A DNA stretch of 64,000 nt from Pardosa pseudoannulata (taxonomy: Eukaryota; Arthropoda; Arachnida; Araneae; Lycosidae): positions 114,138,302 to 114,202,301 of the forward strand of contig CM063508.1 in the NCBI GenBank assembly GCA_032207245.1, given 5' to 3'. Under the pieces are notes generated by a model. It was not told the DNA's origin and made no database searches. It saw nothing but the letters and a program-made list of their open reading frames with translations. Of this stretch, positions 15,301 to 27,300 are shown one piece after another (the first letter of the stretch is position 1; the number at the start of each line of letters is the position of its first letter). Both the position numbers and the translations under genes were made by a program.

Positions 15301-18300
15301 AAAAAATTGTTCAAGCTTTGAACTTGGAGCTACTGTGGCTCTAGTCATATATATTTACAAGCGACTTTATTTACTTCATAATATAGAGATTTGAACTGTT
15401 TAAAACTTAAATAAATTATTAAAAATATGGTAATTATGGACTGTTATAAAGCGAATAGATAATGGTAAATATAACAAAATACACTATTTCATATTATAGA
15501 TACTATTTTCTAAAATTTATTTTATAATTATTTATCGCTAAAAATCTGATATAAGATTAAATTTTCTCTCTCTGTAGGAAGTAAATTGTCTAATTTTATA
15601 GATTAAAATATTTTTCTGAAGCTGTTTACTTTGTTAAACATGCACATTTTATAAATTTATTATTTTCTTTTTAGAGCTGATTGATATAAAACCAAATCCA
15701 AATAATGGTACAAGAGGTAGCATGCACTATATTATGACAACTCCAAAAACTTTGCAACCACAGATTGCACTAGATGTTCCTCTAGTGGCTGAAGTACCTA
15801 CTGATGATGAAGTTTATAAAGAAAGATTATCTTCTAGTACTTGTTCTTGTTCTGAGGTACTGGGTGATACTTTTCTGATCTGTATCCTATATCTTTATTC
15901 TCTGAAATATTTTAAATTTTGCTTTAAAGATTGTTTAGTTGATAATTTGTAGAAAATAAATTTGTTTTGAATAAACAATAATAATAATAATAATAGGTTA
16001 ATGTGAGATATGTACAAATCTAATAAGAAGTTTTTTACACTCATATTTAACTTTTTATACATTAGTTTTGAAAAGTTATTTAACTCCTTGATTACTGTTG
16101 CATGTTATATGTTTGGTATTTTTGTACCTTATGGTTGGCATTGCATGTCATGTGAAGAAGAGAAAAATTATATCATTGAAAGTGGAATTGTCTCTATTGA
16201 CATGTTTTGTTATATCTTATAATCATTTGCTGTATTTAAAAAATAAGAGTAGATACAAGGTTCTAGTATAAGTGGTGTGATGGAAATCGTGACAGTAGGT
16301 TATTTTTTTTATTATTTTACTTATATGGTGATATCTAGTAGAACTTATATTAAAGAAATTATTCAATGTAATTGCTATATTCATAACTAGGAATTTTTTC
16401 TATGATAAAGATAACAAGAAAATAAGCTTTAAATGATTTGAAAGTGGTTTTTATGTAATCATGACAAGAAATGTTATAAAGCTTTTTTCACAGTAAGGTT
16501 GTAAAACTGTTTTTCCAAACATTTTTATGTACTTTTAATAATTCTTTTGTATAGATAGTTATCTTACATATAACATCAGAAAGTATTTTTAAATTTAAAT
16601 TTTTGGCTCATTGTAGGAAAAACTGGAGATTTGTGGACAGGATATCACATGTAACATAAGATCCTAAGTCATTAAGCAAAAAATTCCTGCTTACAAATCT
16701 ATTTTCCATTTTCCCATTCAGGATAGAACATATATTAGTTTTCATCAATTAAATGCAGTTTTTTTTATCAGGAATTAAATAAAAAAAAATGACAGAGAAG
16801 GGGTTAACAGTAAAATTCTTATTGTCTTTTATTTTCCAAAATGAATTTCATTTGATTATTTTACTTTTTTAGTCTTTGAAACAACTCCAAGTTGAAAATA
16901 TTGCCTCCATTAAAGATCTGCACATGCCTTTTGGCATTCCATACAGTGATGAAAATAGTATTAATTTACTCTACAATAATGATTATGTAAATGCTGTTAA
17001 CTTGAAATATAAGGTTCCTCTGTGGTCTGCTTTTACTCTGAAAGAACAAGTAAGTCATTCATTTTTTCTCTTTTGTAGTGATATTTAAAATTTTTCCTCA
17101 ACAATGTTTTATGGTTATTTATCCCCAATATAATAATAGCCTAAGTTATCTGTACGCCTGTCCTCGGTTTTATGAAGGGGTTGGACCTGGAATGGATAGA
17201 GGCATCCATAGTTAGCAAAATTCAAAGAGAATAATGTTTATCTTCTCCTAAACTATAGATCCGATTCTAAAATAGATTGGTAAAAATAGGCTTCATATCA
17301 CAGCGAAAAATACTGCCTTCTTTTAAAACGTTCAAAATCCACCCCTTCCCATCTTGTCAAGCTTTTAAGGCCATTATTTCAACTCCTATTTTCCCCGGTT
17401 AAGAGCAGGCGATTAAATTTATCAATTTATCCCACAATAAATAGGTAAAAATAACATTTTTCTAGCATTATGACGTCATTCCTTTAACCATCTCATTGAA
17501 AAATTTCTTATTTTAAATTATTTAAATTATGCCTTATTTTCATACGTTTTATCATTGAACTTAGATATTACGTAAATAATTTTCTTTTATATTTGGCTTA
17601 AATAATAGATTAGGTACATATGTGATAATTTTAACTTGAATCATCGATTATTTTTTGTTGCAAGGTAATTTTCAGTCAAACAACAAACCATTTCTTTACC
17701 TGTCTCATAAGGTACTTTAGAATTTTGGAAAATTAAAAATTTTACTGATCCCGTCATATGATGGGCTGTACACTAGTTGAATAATAAGTAAAAATAAGCA
17801 TTTTCTATCTAATTAACGCTGTGATCATTATGGAAACTACTACATATCAGTTTTTATTTGAAGGAAAATATCACATTTGAAGCTTTTAGTATAATTGCAT
17901 CTAATTTTGTTTAACTTTTTCTCTTTTGTAGTGATATTTAAAATTTTTCCTCAACAATGTTTTATGGTTATTTATTGAGTAATAAGTAAAATTAAGCATT
18001 TTCTATCTACTTAACACAGTGATCATTATGGAAACTACTATATATCAGTTTTTATTTTAGGGAAAATATCACATTTGAAGCTTTTAGTATAATTGCATCT
18101 AATTTTGTTTAACGTCATGAATTGTAATGAATCGATTCCTTTACATTTTGTAATTTGGGTGTCTAAATTCAATTTCAGCTAAAAAATAACACTTAAAATG
18201 TTTACACTTAAGAAAAATTATTACTGTATTTACTCATGTATAATGTATAAACTATTTTTTTATGAGAAAAAATTGCAAAAATTATATCTTATGTATAACA

Positions 18301-21300
18301 TGCACTTTAAACTTCATGTACATGTGACTTTTCAGATTTTAATGCAGTTGATAAATAGTTAAATGAATCAAGATACAGTGATCTTTCTATGTCCTTCTGA
18401 AGATGACACCATCTTAATGGAGTTTTTCATGTCTATTATCTATTATCTTAGCTTATTTATTTATTTTTGTTTGGAGAAGGGGACTGTTTGGCTATAATGA
18501 TATAATTGTGATGATGCCATTTTTAACTAAGTCCTTCATGCCTATTGTCGATTATTTTTGCTCTTCAGGCAAGAGCATTGTTTGGCTATAAGGATATAAC
18601 TGTGGGGGCTAAAGTTGAAGGCTTCAAAGTTAATAGTTAGTGTTACTATCACAGTTGTAAGAAAGAGGTATAATAGGAATGAAATAAATGTAATACTTCC
18701 TCTAAGTTTGATAGTTACTTGTTAATTTTTCCCCTTAAATTCCTGCCTTTATTTGACATATATTATGGGGCTAGATGATATAAGAAATTTAATATCTATA
18801 TATCCCTAAATTAATATTATTGATATATTAAGATACTTCTTTAAATCAGGAGTGAATAAAAGTCACTACTTTTGAAAGACTAACAGTATCTTGGTATTCA
18901 CCCAATAATCATAAGCCCCCAATATTAACAGAAGATATGAATGAGCAAGTAGCAAGCTATCGAGATATATTAGTACATTCATGTATCACTGGATATTATG
19001 ACCATACCTTAGAACTGTTATCAGTAATACTAATGATATAAAAATGAAAGTAAACAATAGACTAACAAGTGCTTCTATAGATTAAGAAACCAACTCAAGT
19101 CCAAATTTATCAATGTTGAAACAAAAATTAACCTATACAAAACCTTATTAGACCAATTGCTCTGTCTGGCAGCAAGTGCTGGCCATTAAATAAATCTGAA
19201 AAAGATAAGCTGTTGATTTTTGAGGGCAAAATACTTGAAAGATCTTGGGAAAAGTTAAGTAAAATGAAGCCTATAGAATACAATATAATTATGAAATCTA
19301 CGATAGATTTGGTGAACCAGATATTGTCAGGGTTATAAAGGCAAGTTTCATTAAATAGTGAGGACACCTTTTTCAGCTATAATAACTCCAACTTAACTAA
19401 ACTAGTGACTTTTTCAAAGGTTGAGGGTACATAAAAAGAGGAAGGCATTCCACCAGGTGGGTTGATTCTGTTGAGAGAGATCCTAAGCAATCTGGGAGTT
19501 AACTGATAGCAATCTATTGCTCCAGATAGAGTCAGAAGAAGGACACTGATAGAGACTGCCTTGGCTTGTGACAGGCTGTAGTGCTCAAGAAGACTATTGT
19601 GATCAGGTTATCCACACATATCAACATATCACTGGCTATTGAGATCAAGTAGTAAATATCACTATCTTTGATATATTGCAATAGATACAATCCAATAGCA
19701 GATTCAGAAAACAAGACACTCATGAGTTTCCGACATTGTTTGACTGTATTCGGCTATACTACCAAAGATCTTGATGGAGACATGATAATCTTCAAAGGAA
19801 GATTTTCTAGCTTGGGTTTATATCGTATATGCTGGTTAACATTGAAATGGGCATCAAACAAATGCTGTAACTGAGAGAAATATTGTACTTTAATTAATGT
19901 ATGCAAAATATTCAGAATGTCTTTTGGTGGTTCATGATACTGATGACTGACTGGGAATATATTGGCAGAGTAGAATTTTAAATGTTGTTTATAAGGTACT
20001 TGAAAATATAAATACTTGATAATATATAGATAAACAATACAGCTCTAATATATGTGATTACAGGAAGCAGTAAAAAATATTCAATGGGTATTGTGCACCT
20101 TGAGTTTTTGTCCTAAATTTTTGAAATAAAAAAAGTGTGTGCTATATAAGAGTGAATACATTATTACTGTATTATTTTAAAATAGTTGATTACAGTGGAG
20201 TGTAATATTAATTTCACATACTATGCTTTCTTTAAGTTAATATATTTATTTGATTATCATAAATAAAGTATTATTACATATTTTTAAATGATGTATTCAA
20301 AATATATATTGAATATGTTAAAATTTTTCTAGCAAGAATATAATATGGTTGACAGTATCTGTTGGCAAGCAGATGTCAGGATAACATCTACTAATTCTCT
20401 AAAATGTGATGATTTTCTCAAGACAGCTGAAAAACATCATGTTCTTCAGCGTCCTCTCTATTCTCCAGGTCAGTTCAGAACTCAAATTTTAATTCCAAAG
20501 TTACTTTTATTAAATCTTTGAATCCCAGCCAGATGGCTTAAATTTTCATGATTATCTTTATGCCCCCCCTTTGTCAGAAATCTCTTTCATTAAATCAAGT
20601 TTTGTAGATCTTTCTTCAAATTTTGGTTTTTGCCATAAATTGTCCAGTTTTACTACCACTAAGAAGAATCTCTAACTGATAACAGAGGTATGCTAACTAA
20701 TGGCAATTTAAGCCATTATGGGATACAAAGGATTCAAAAAGATATTCTGGTTTGCAGACCTGATTAACTGAATTTAGGGAAAGCTCAGCATTTGAGATGA
20801 TTTCACTCAGGCAGAAAACTTATATAACATATTTTGTCTCTATCTAAAAGAGCCTCTAGCTGGTAAGAAGTGTAGGAAATTCACCAATGTTTATTTAGGC
20901 TATTATGGGATTTAAAGAGTTTGAAAAGGTATTCTAAGAAGTATCTGGTTAGTGATAGGTAAACTTTTAAAGTAGAACTCCCCTTCCCCCTCAAATAATT
21001 TTATTGGCTAATATAATTTATTATAAAACTATAAAAAATTTTAAAATTGTATTAATTAAAAAATAATGCTGAGCAGTATTTTTCTAAAATTTCATTACTT
21101 TATTAGAAATGAATTTTTAGTTAATTTGAATCATCATATTATATATATATATATAATTTTTCAATATTTAAAAAAATTGTTAATATGTTAATTAAATTTT
21201 TGGTTTCTATAGGTTTCTCTGATTCATCTTCAGCTGAACAAGCTATGCTTATTACTAATTCGGTGGCAAAGTCATTTAATCATTCAAAAATTCTAGAAAA

Positions 21301-24300
21301 GCCTTTTAATCAGATGCTTACCAGGTGGGTTTCTCAAACTGGTGAATTGAATATTGTCACTGGACCAGCGTTTGATATTTTTGGAAATGGAGTTAAACCA
21401 AATTCAAAAGACTTTATGTAAGTATTTTTTATTACAGTATATTTAGTAATTTTCAAGTGACAATTATATTATGTACTTCCTTAATATTTGTATATTGTTG
21501 TAAGCTTACAGGTTCATGGATTAAATGAACTTTAGTAGAGAAAATACAAAATTTTATTGAAATTTTTAAAGGAACAGTATTGCAAATTGGTAGTACTAAT
21601 GAGGAATAATCCTAATCCATAAGAGATTTGAAAAAAAATTTTCAATTTTACAACTCCTCTTCAACCTCCACTCAAAATACAGTTTCTTTTAAGTCAAAGA
21701 GTTTTTTGCTGGATGAGATCCCGCCTACCATCCTCTTATTTTAAATTAATTTTACAATTTACACTAAATCACAAATTTGTGATGAAAATCACACTCAGTT
21801 TATTTAATTTGTGATTAAGTGAATGTTTCAGTCTATTTAGTATGAATGTTATGTGTTTCCTTTGTGTTTTCTTTGTTAATTCAATTAGATTTTAAATATT
21901 CAATTTTTGTAAAATTTTTCCTCAAAATGTTGTTTTTGTTTATGTATCAATTTGTTGAGTTACGATCCCCTCACCAGATTTCAAACGCCACGCACGCAAG
22001 CTGCAAGCACGCCAATTTCGCCAAATGTGGTTGAAGCACCAACAAGATCCATGATTAGAAACAGGAGAGTGGGCTAAGAAGAGGAGTTGAAAAATAGGAA
22101 CACAGTATACAAAAATCCAATATACTAGAATACAGCAAACAGGCTTGGCATACTAATCCATTTCATCTAGAGAGCTTCTTAACACAAGTGTGTTTTGAAT
22201 GATTCTCTGAATACAAAAGAAATGAGCTAATGACTTTGGACTCCTTTTCTATAGGGCTGAAAACTCCCTGGAAGGTACCAGACCCCAAATGTTGCCTAAA
22301 AGAATACCAAAGAGCCATTATCTTGCCAATTTAATGAGATACCATAGAAATCATATGTAAATATTAGGCCCATGGAGCTCCATAATCAAGGAATTTTTCA
22401 CATGCCAAGTTTGTTCTGATATAAGTGTATGTGTTTGGTATTTATGTATGCATATATGAAAGTAATACATTAAAAATTTAACCTAAATACATCTAAATTT
22501 TCTTTATTAATTTTAATTTCATATCATTAGGGAAAAAGATCCTTGATACAAGAGCAAAATCTTTCTTTTTCCATTAATAAAATCACATTTTGAAATTTTT
22601 ACTTCTTTGTCAATTTTCAATCTCATAAGATTTTGTCTGATGCAGTTGAACCCTGAAGCCTCATTTTGAAATTTTGAGTGATCAACTGGCCTGCAATTAA
22701 TCATGGGAATGTATACATTTTTTTCTCAGAAAGTGCACTTTGTGTTGCTTGAGGGAAGCAATTTTCTGGCAACTGTCTTAATAGGCAAATGAGTAGCAAT
22801 ATTTTTCTTTTTTTTTTCAACTGTTTTAGTAGGCAAATGAGTAGCAATATTTTTCTTTTTTTTTAGTGTGAAATAAAATAAAGTGTTGAAAAAAAGAAGC
22901 TTGGTTGTTGATTTACTTTTGAATGAAATAAATTTGAAGGTGAATTTTACTTAGTCTAGCTCCAGAAAATAAATTTCGGATAGTTTTATTTTAACTTTTC
23001 TTTTAATTTTAGATTGCTGCCAAACTTTGGGAAACCATGGACATATTCTGTCAGTGTTTAGTGCTATTCCCATGGCTTATCTCACACACATATCTATATA
23101 TATATGTAATATATCAAAATTATTTAACTCTAATATTTCTTTAAAAACCTTCTCTCTCCCATTCTAATTCCTTTAAATCTTTTTCCCAGCCTCTAAATAG
23201 TTTAATCAAAGGAGTATTTTCCACTTAACATTCCTTTCAGTCCTAAACTGTAAACTTTCTGTCTATTAATCAAGTTTCCCAGCTTTCGGTGTCAAATGTT
23301 TTTTTAGTTTTACTGAAATTGCATTTAATTCACTTATTAAGTTGTATTTTACTGTGGGAAAATTCTTTCTGTCATCGCTCTTGGGTGCACCTCTGTTCAG
23401 TCAGAGTGATCTCTTTGACTTTTCTTTGTCTGTCATGAAGTAGAAAAGATGTGTGTTCTGGCAGCTTTGGAATAAAGTTTTCAATTAGACTTGTGCCGTG
23501 TTCTTCAATATGAGGTCCGACTGCATTTTTATTACTGCTAGCTGTTGAGCTTTTTCCTTGTCAAGGAGTTTTTAATAAAAAGGGATTACATATATAACAC
23601 TGTAAAAACCTTATGCATTATTTTTTATTGGGAGGGAAAATGTAAATGATGAATGAGAATAAAATTATGGCAATGGAAAATAATGCATAAAAATAATGAA
23701 AATTTGCAAAAATATGAACAAAACTTTAATTTACATATTAACTACACATTTTTTCATGAAATTTATATTAAGAGTGATATTTAACATTAAAAAAATTATT
23801 ACTGTTGTCTGTTTCTTAGGTTTGTGACGAAAGAGTTTTTTGGTTTAAATTATATTAGTACTTTGTGAATGCATAAAAAATCTTAATTATGTCTAAACTT
23901 TGTATACTTCTTAAAACATTAAAAGTTTCATTTTCTTCATCTTCTGCACATATTGCTTCCTTTAGTCTTGTTTGAATTACTTAATCCCTTGCCTGTGGAA
24001 TATACTTGAGAAAAGCATGGCAAAATGAAAAAAAAAATTTCTCTTTAATTTTGCTCACTATTATCATCAAAATGCTAGAAATAGATTATTTAAGAAAAAA
24101 AAATCAAAATTTTAAATTAAATAACTATTATCCCCTATATAATAATAGCCTAAGTTGTCTGTCCACAAATTTATGAAACGGTTGTACCTGGAATGGATAC
24201 AGGTATCCATATTTTATTTTTTATGAGTTAGGATTAGCAAAATTCAAAGCGAGTTCCAAACTCATCCTATCCCCCCTTTTCGAGCGTTTAATGTTATTAT

Positions 24301-27300
24301 TTCAAGTCTTATTCTCCCTCTTATTCTATACTAAATTCATTCTTGATATGAATTTAGTATAGAATAAGAGGGAGCAGCGAGGGCGGAGAGTAATATTTAA
24401 ACTGGACTGTGTTTACTCAACCCTCATATACTCTAATTAGTTCCTTTATCGAGTGTAGGCTTAGCATGTTCGGTAGAGGGTCTGCCTATTTGATCAGCGT
24501 ACTTTTCGGGTAGATGGTTCTGTCCCCCACTTAGCCAATTTTTTCTAAATGTCTAATTAATTTAATATTTTCTGATTTCTGTTTAAAATTCTCATTCCTT
24601 AAGTTGTTTTATTATTTTTAAAATGTTTATTATTTTTTCTACTTTTTATGACTTAAACTTTCTTTTCGTAATGTAATAATAGCCTAAGTTATGTCTATCT
24701 GTCCTCGAATTTATGAAGCGGTTGGATGTGGTATGGATAGAGCATCCATATTGGATTTTTGATGACTTAGGGTTAGCAAAATTCAAAGCGAGTAAAGTTT
24801 ATTTTTTTCTAAACTATAGATCAGATTCTAAAATAAATTTTTATGAATAAGCGTCGTATCACAGCGAAAAATACTATCATACTTAAAACGTTTGAAATTC
24901 ACCTCGTCCCCCTTTTTGAGCATTTAATGCCATTATATAAAGCCCTATTTTAGGAGCAGGCTATTAAATTTATCAATTCATCACATAATAAATAGGTAAA
25001 AATAATAATTTTTTCTAGCATTATGACGTCATTCCTTTAACTATCTCATTTAATCATTTATTTTAGATTATTTAAATATCTTTTGCATGATTTCCACACG
25101 TTTTATTGCTGAACTTAGATATGACGTAAATAATTTTCTTTTATATTTGGCTTAAATAATAGATTAGGACACATATGTGATAATTTTAATCGATTATTTT
25201 TGTAGAATGATAATTCTCAGCCAAAAAAACAAACCATTTTTTACCTGCCTCATAGGGTACTTTAAAATTCTGGAAAATTAAAAATTTTACTGATCCCGTC
25301 ATATGACGGGCTATATGCTAGTTTTTCAATATTTTCACATATATGGGAAATTTTAATGGATTACAATAATTTTTGCTCAAATTACAACAAAATATATCAA
25401 ATGATATAACTTTATGGATAAATATAATAAACTAATACATTATTATCTATATCAACTGTCATGAATTTCACGTTCCCCAGATTCCTTTGCATTTCACAAA
25501 TCCTTTAATGTATCTGAGAAATAGAGACATATAGCGCGAAACTGCCGAACTTTTTGCTGGAAAATATCTCTGTCTATTGGGAAAATGGCAAATTAAATAT
25601 TATACTAAGCACAAATCGATTTAGGGCTTCACAGAATTAAAATAACATTTTTTCTCTTGCCCAAACTCAACACAAGCAACACAGATGCATCAATTTTGGA
25701 ATGCCAAACTCAGGTTGAGCATTCCAAAATTGATGCATCTGTGTTTCCCTAACTGAGTTTGGGTGACACAGGCAAGAGGTTAAGGATTTATGACAAAATT
25801 ATTGAAAAATTCAAAATTTTTCTTTTGATTTTCCATTTGCATTCATGACATATTCTTGCTTACTTCCTTGTATTAGACAGCAAAAGTAGATGAATTCATC
25901 TATTATTTTTTCCTTCATTTTAATTATGGGACAGTGTATTGGTTTATTAACATATTCAGTTTGCCAAAAATAAATGATATAGAAAAAGAGATAAATTAAG
26001 ACTGAGTAAAGTAATAATATTTACTTTAAAGTTGTTTTAACACAAAACTACTAGTTTTATTATCTCTGTATTAAAATATCTTATAAAAGTTATGGTATAT
26101 TATATCTTTGTGTTTAACAATAGAAAATAAAATCTTTCATTTTATTAGATGTTGCAGTAGAGAATTATATCTTCCTTTCACCTATACGTTAAAATTTAAA
26201 AAACATATATCTGTAAAATTTTTTGGGTTACCTACAAATTTGTATAGGTGTGTATCATACGACATTTTTTTTCTTATTTAAGGAAATTTTCTGAAAAAAA
26301 TGATCCTGTGCTCGTTCCCTCACATATATTCGTAATTACAACTTGGTGTAGCACAAAATCTGACTCATTAAAGGCCTGTGATCCATCCAAACTTCAGTCT
26401 CAAGCTTATCTCTTGCCAAATGAGCCTTATCCTATTATTTGTGAAGTAAGTAAAGGTTTTTTATTTTATTTTTAGCATATACTGAGGAGTATTTTCTTGT
26501 AACATTTTTTAAAAATTTAATGCCTATATTATCTTCTTTTTCTTTTTTTAATATTTTGTATTTTTTTTAACTTTGAGGAGGGGGGTAGAGGTTGTCACTT
26601 TTCATTTCAGTTTTTTTAAACAGTGTTTACTCATGCATAACACCCACTCTGTTTTTTATGAAAGAAAATAATCATTTTTTTTTTAATCTTGCATATAACA
26701 TGTACATAAAGTCTGATATGTGTGTAAGGGACTTTACAGGTTGTAAACTTATAGATGCAGGGACCACATGAATCAACCTCCAATATTATTCTACAATACT
26801 ATTTTAATGTCATTTTTAACTAAAATGAGTTCACTCTAAACAAAATCATTCATGCTTGTTATCAATCATCTGAGGTCATTAGAAATATATTAGTCACTCT
26901 GAGATAACTGTGGGGACTGTAATTTAATACTTTCTACACCACTCCTGTTCTATGCGGTGGTGTAAGGAGGATTATTTTTCTTTATTCCACCTCATTTTAC
27001 CTGATAAAATCAAGCTATGGATCAAAGTAAAAGAAAAGAATTGTCTTGCGATACAGCATGGTGTAGGAGTGAATACAACATACAGAGTTGCCAGATGCAT
27101 ACTTGTATAAGTTACGTAAAGGGTGTTGCTAAATATACAAAATACATAAAAAACCATAGATATAAAATCAATTATTAATATTACCAGAAAAAGACAATGA
27201 GCAAGCAAGATAAAAAATGGATCTAGTTATACTACACATTTTAAGTTGCAAATAGCCAGTACATAAAAGAGAAAGATAACTGTGTTTCAAGTTGGAAATT

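Larger units (their letters stand above)
21418..26282 (+). other. Intron, 4.9 kb, longest in the gene
   Basis: Contains a 57-bp duplication at 22785-22866 (AGGCAAATGAGTAGCAATAT repeated), a foldback at 23611-23690 (20-base arms, 18 matching), Helitron pieces at 24131-25321 and a long-stem inverted repeat at 25653-25770. I see no coding sequence. Confidence 0.75.

Noticed and set aside
18226..20159. Minus-strand frame at 19128-19367 as a transposase
   Set aside because: 79 codons without any recognised motif; too short and compositionally ordinary.
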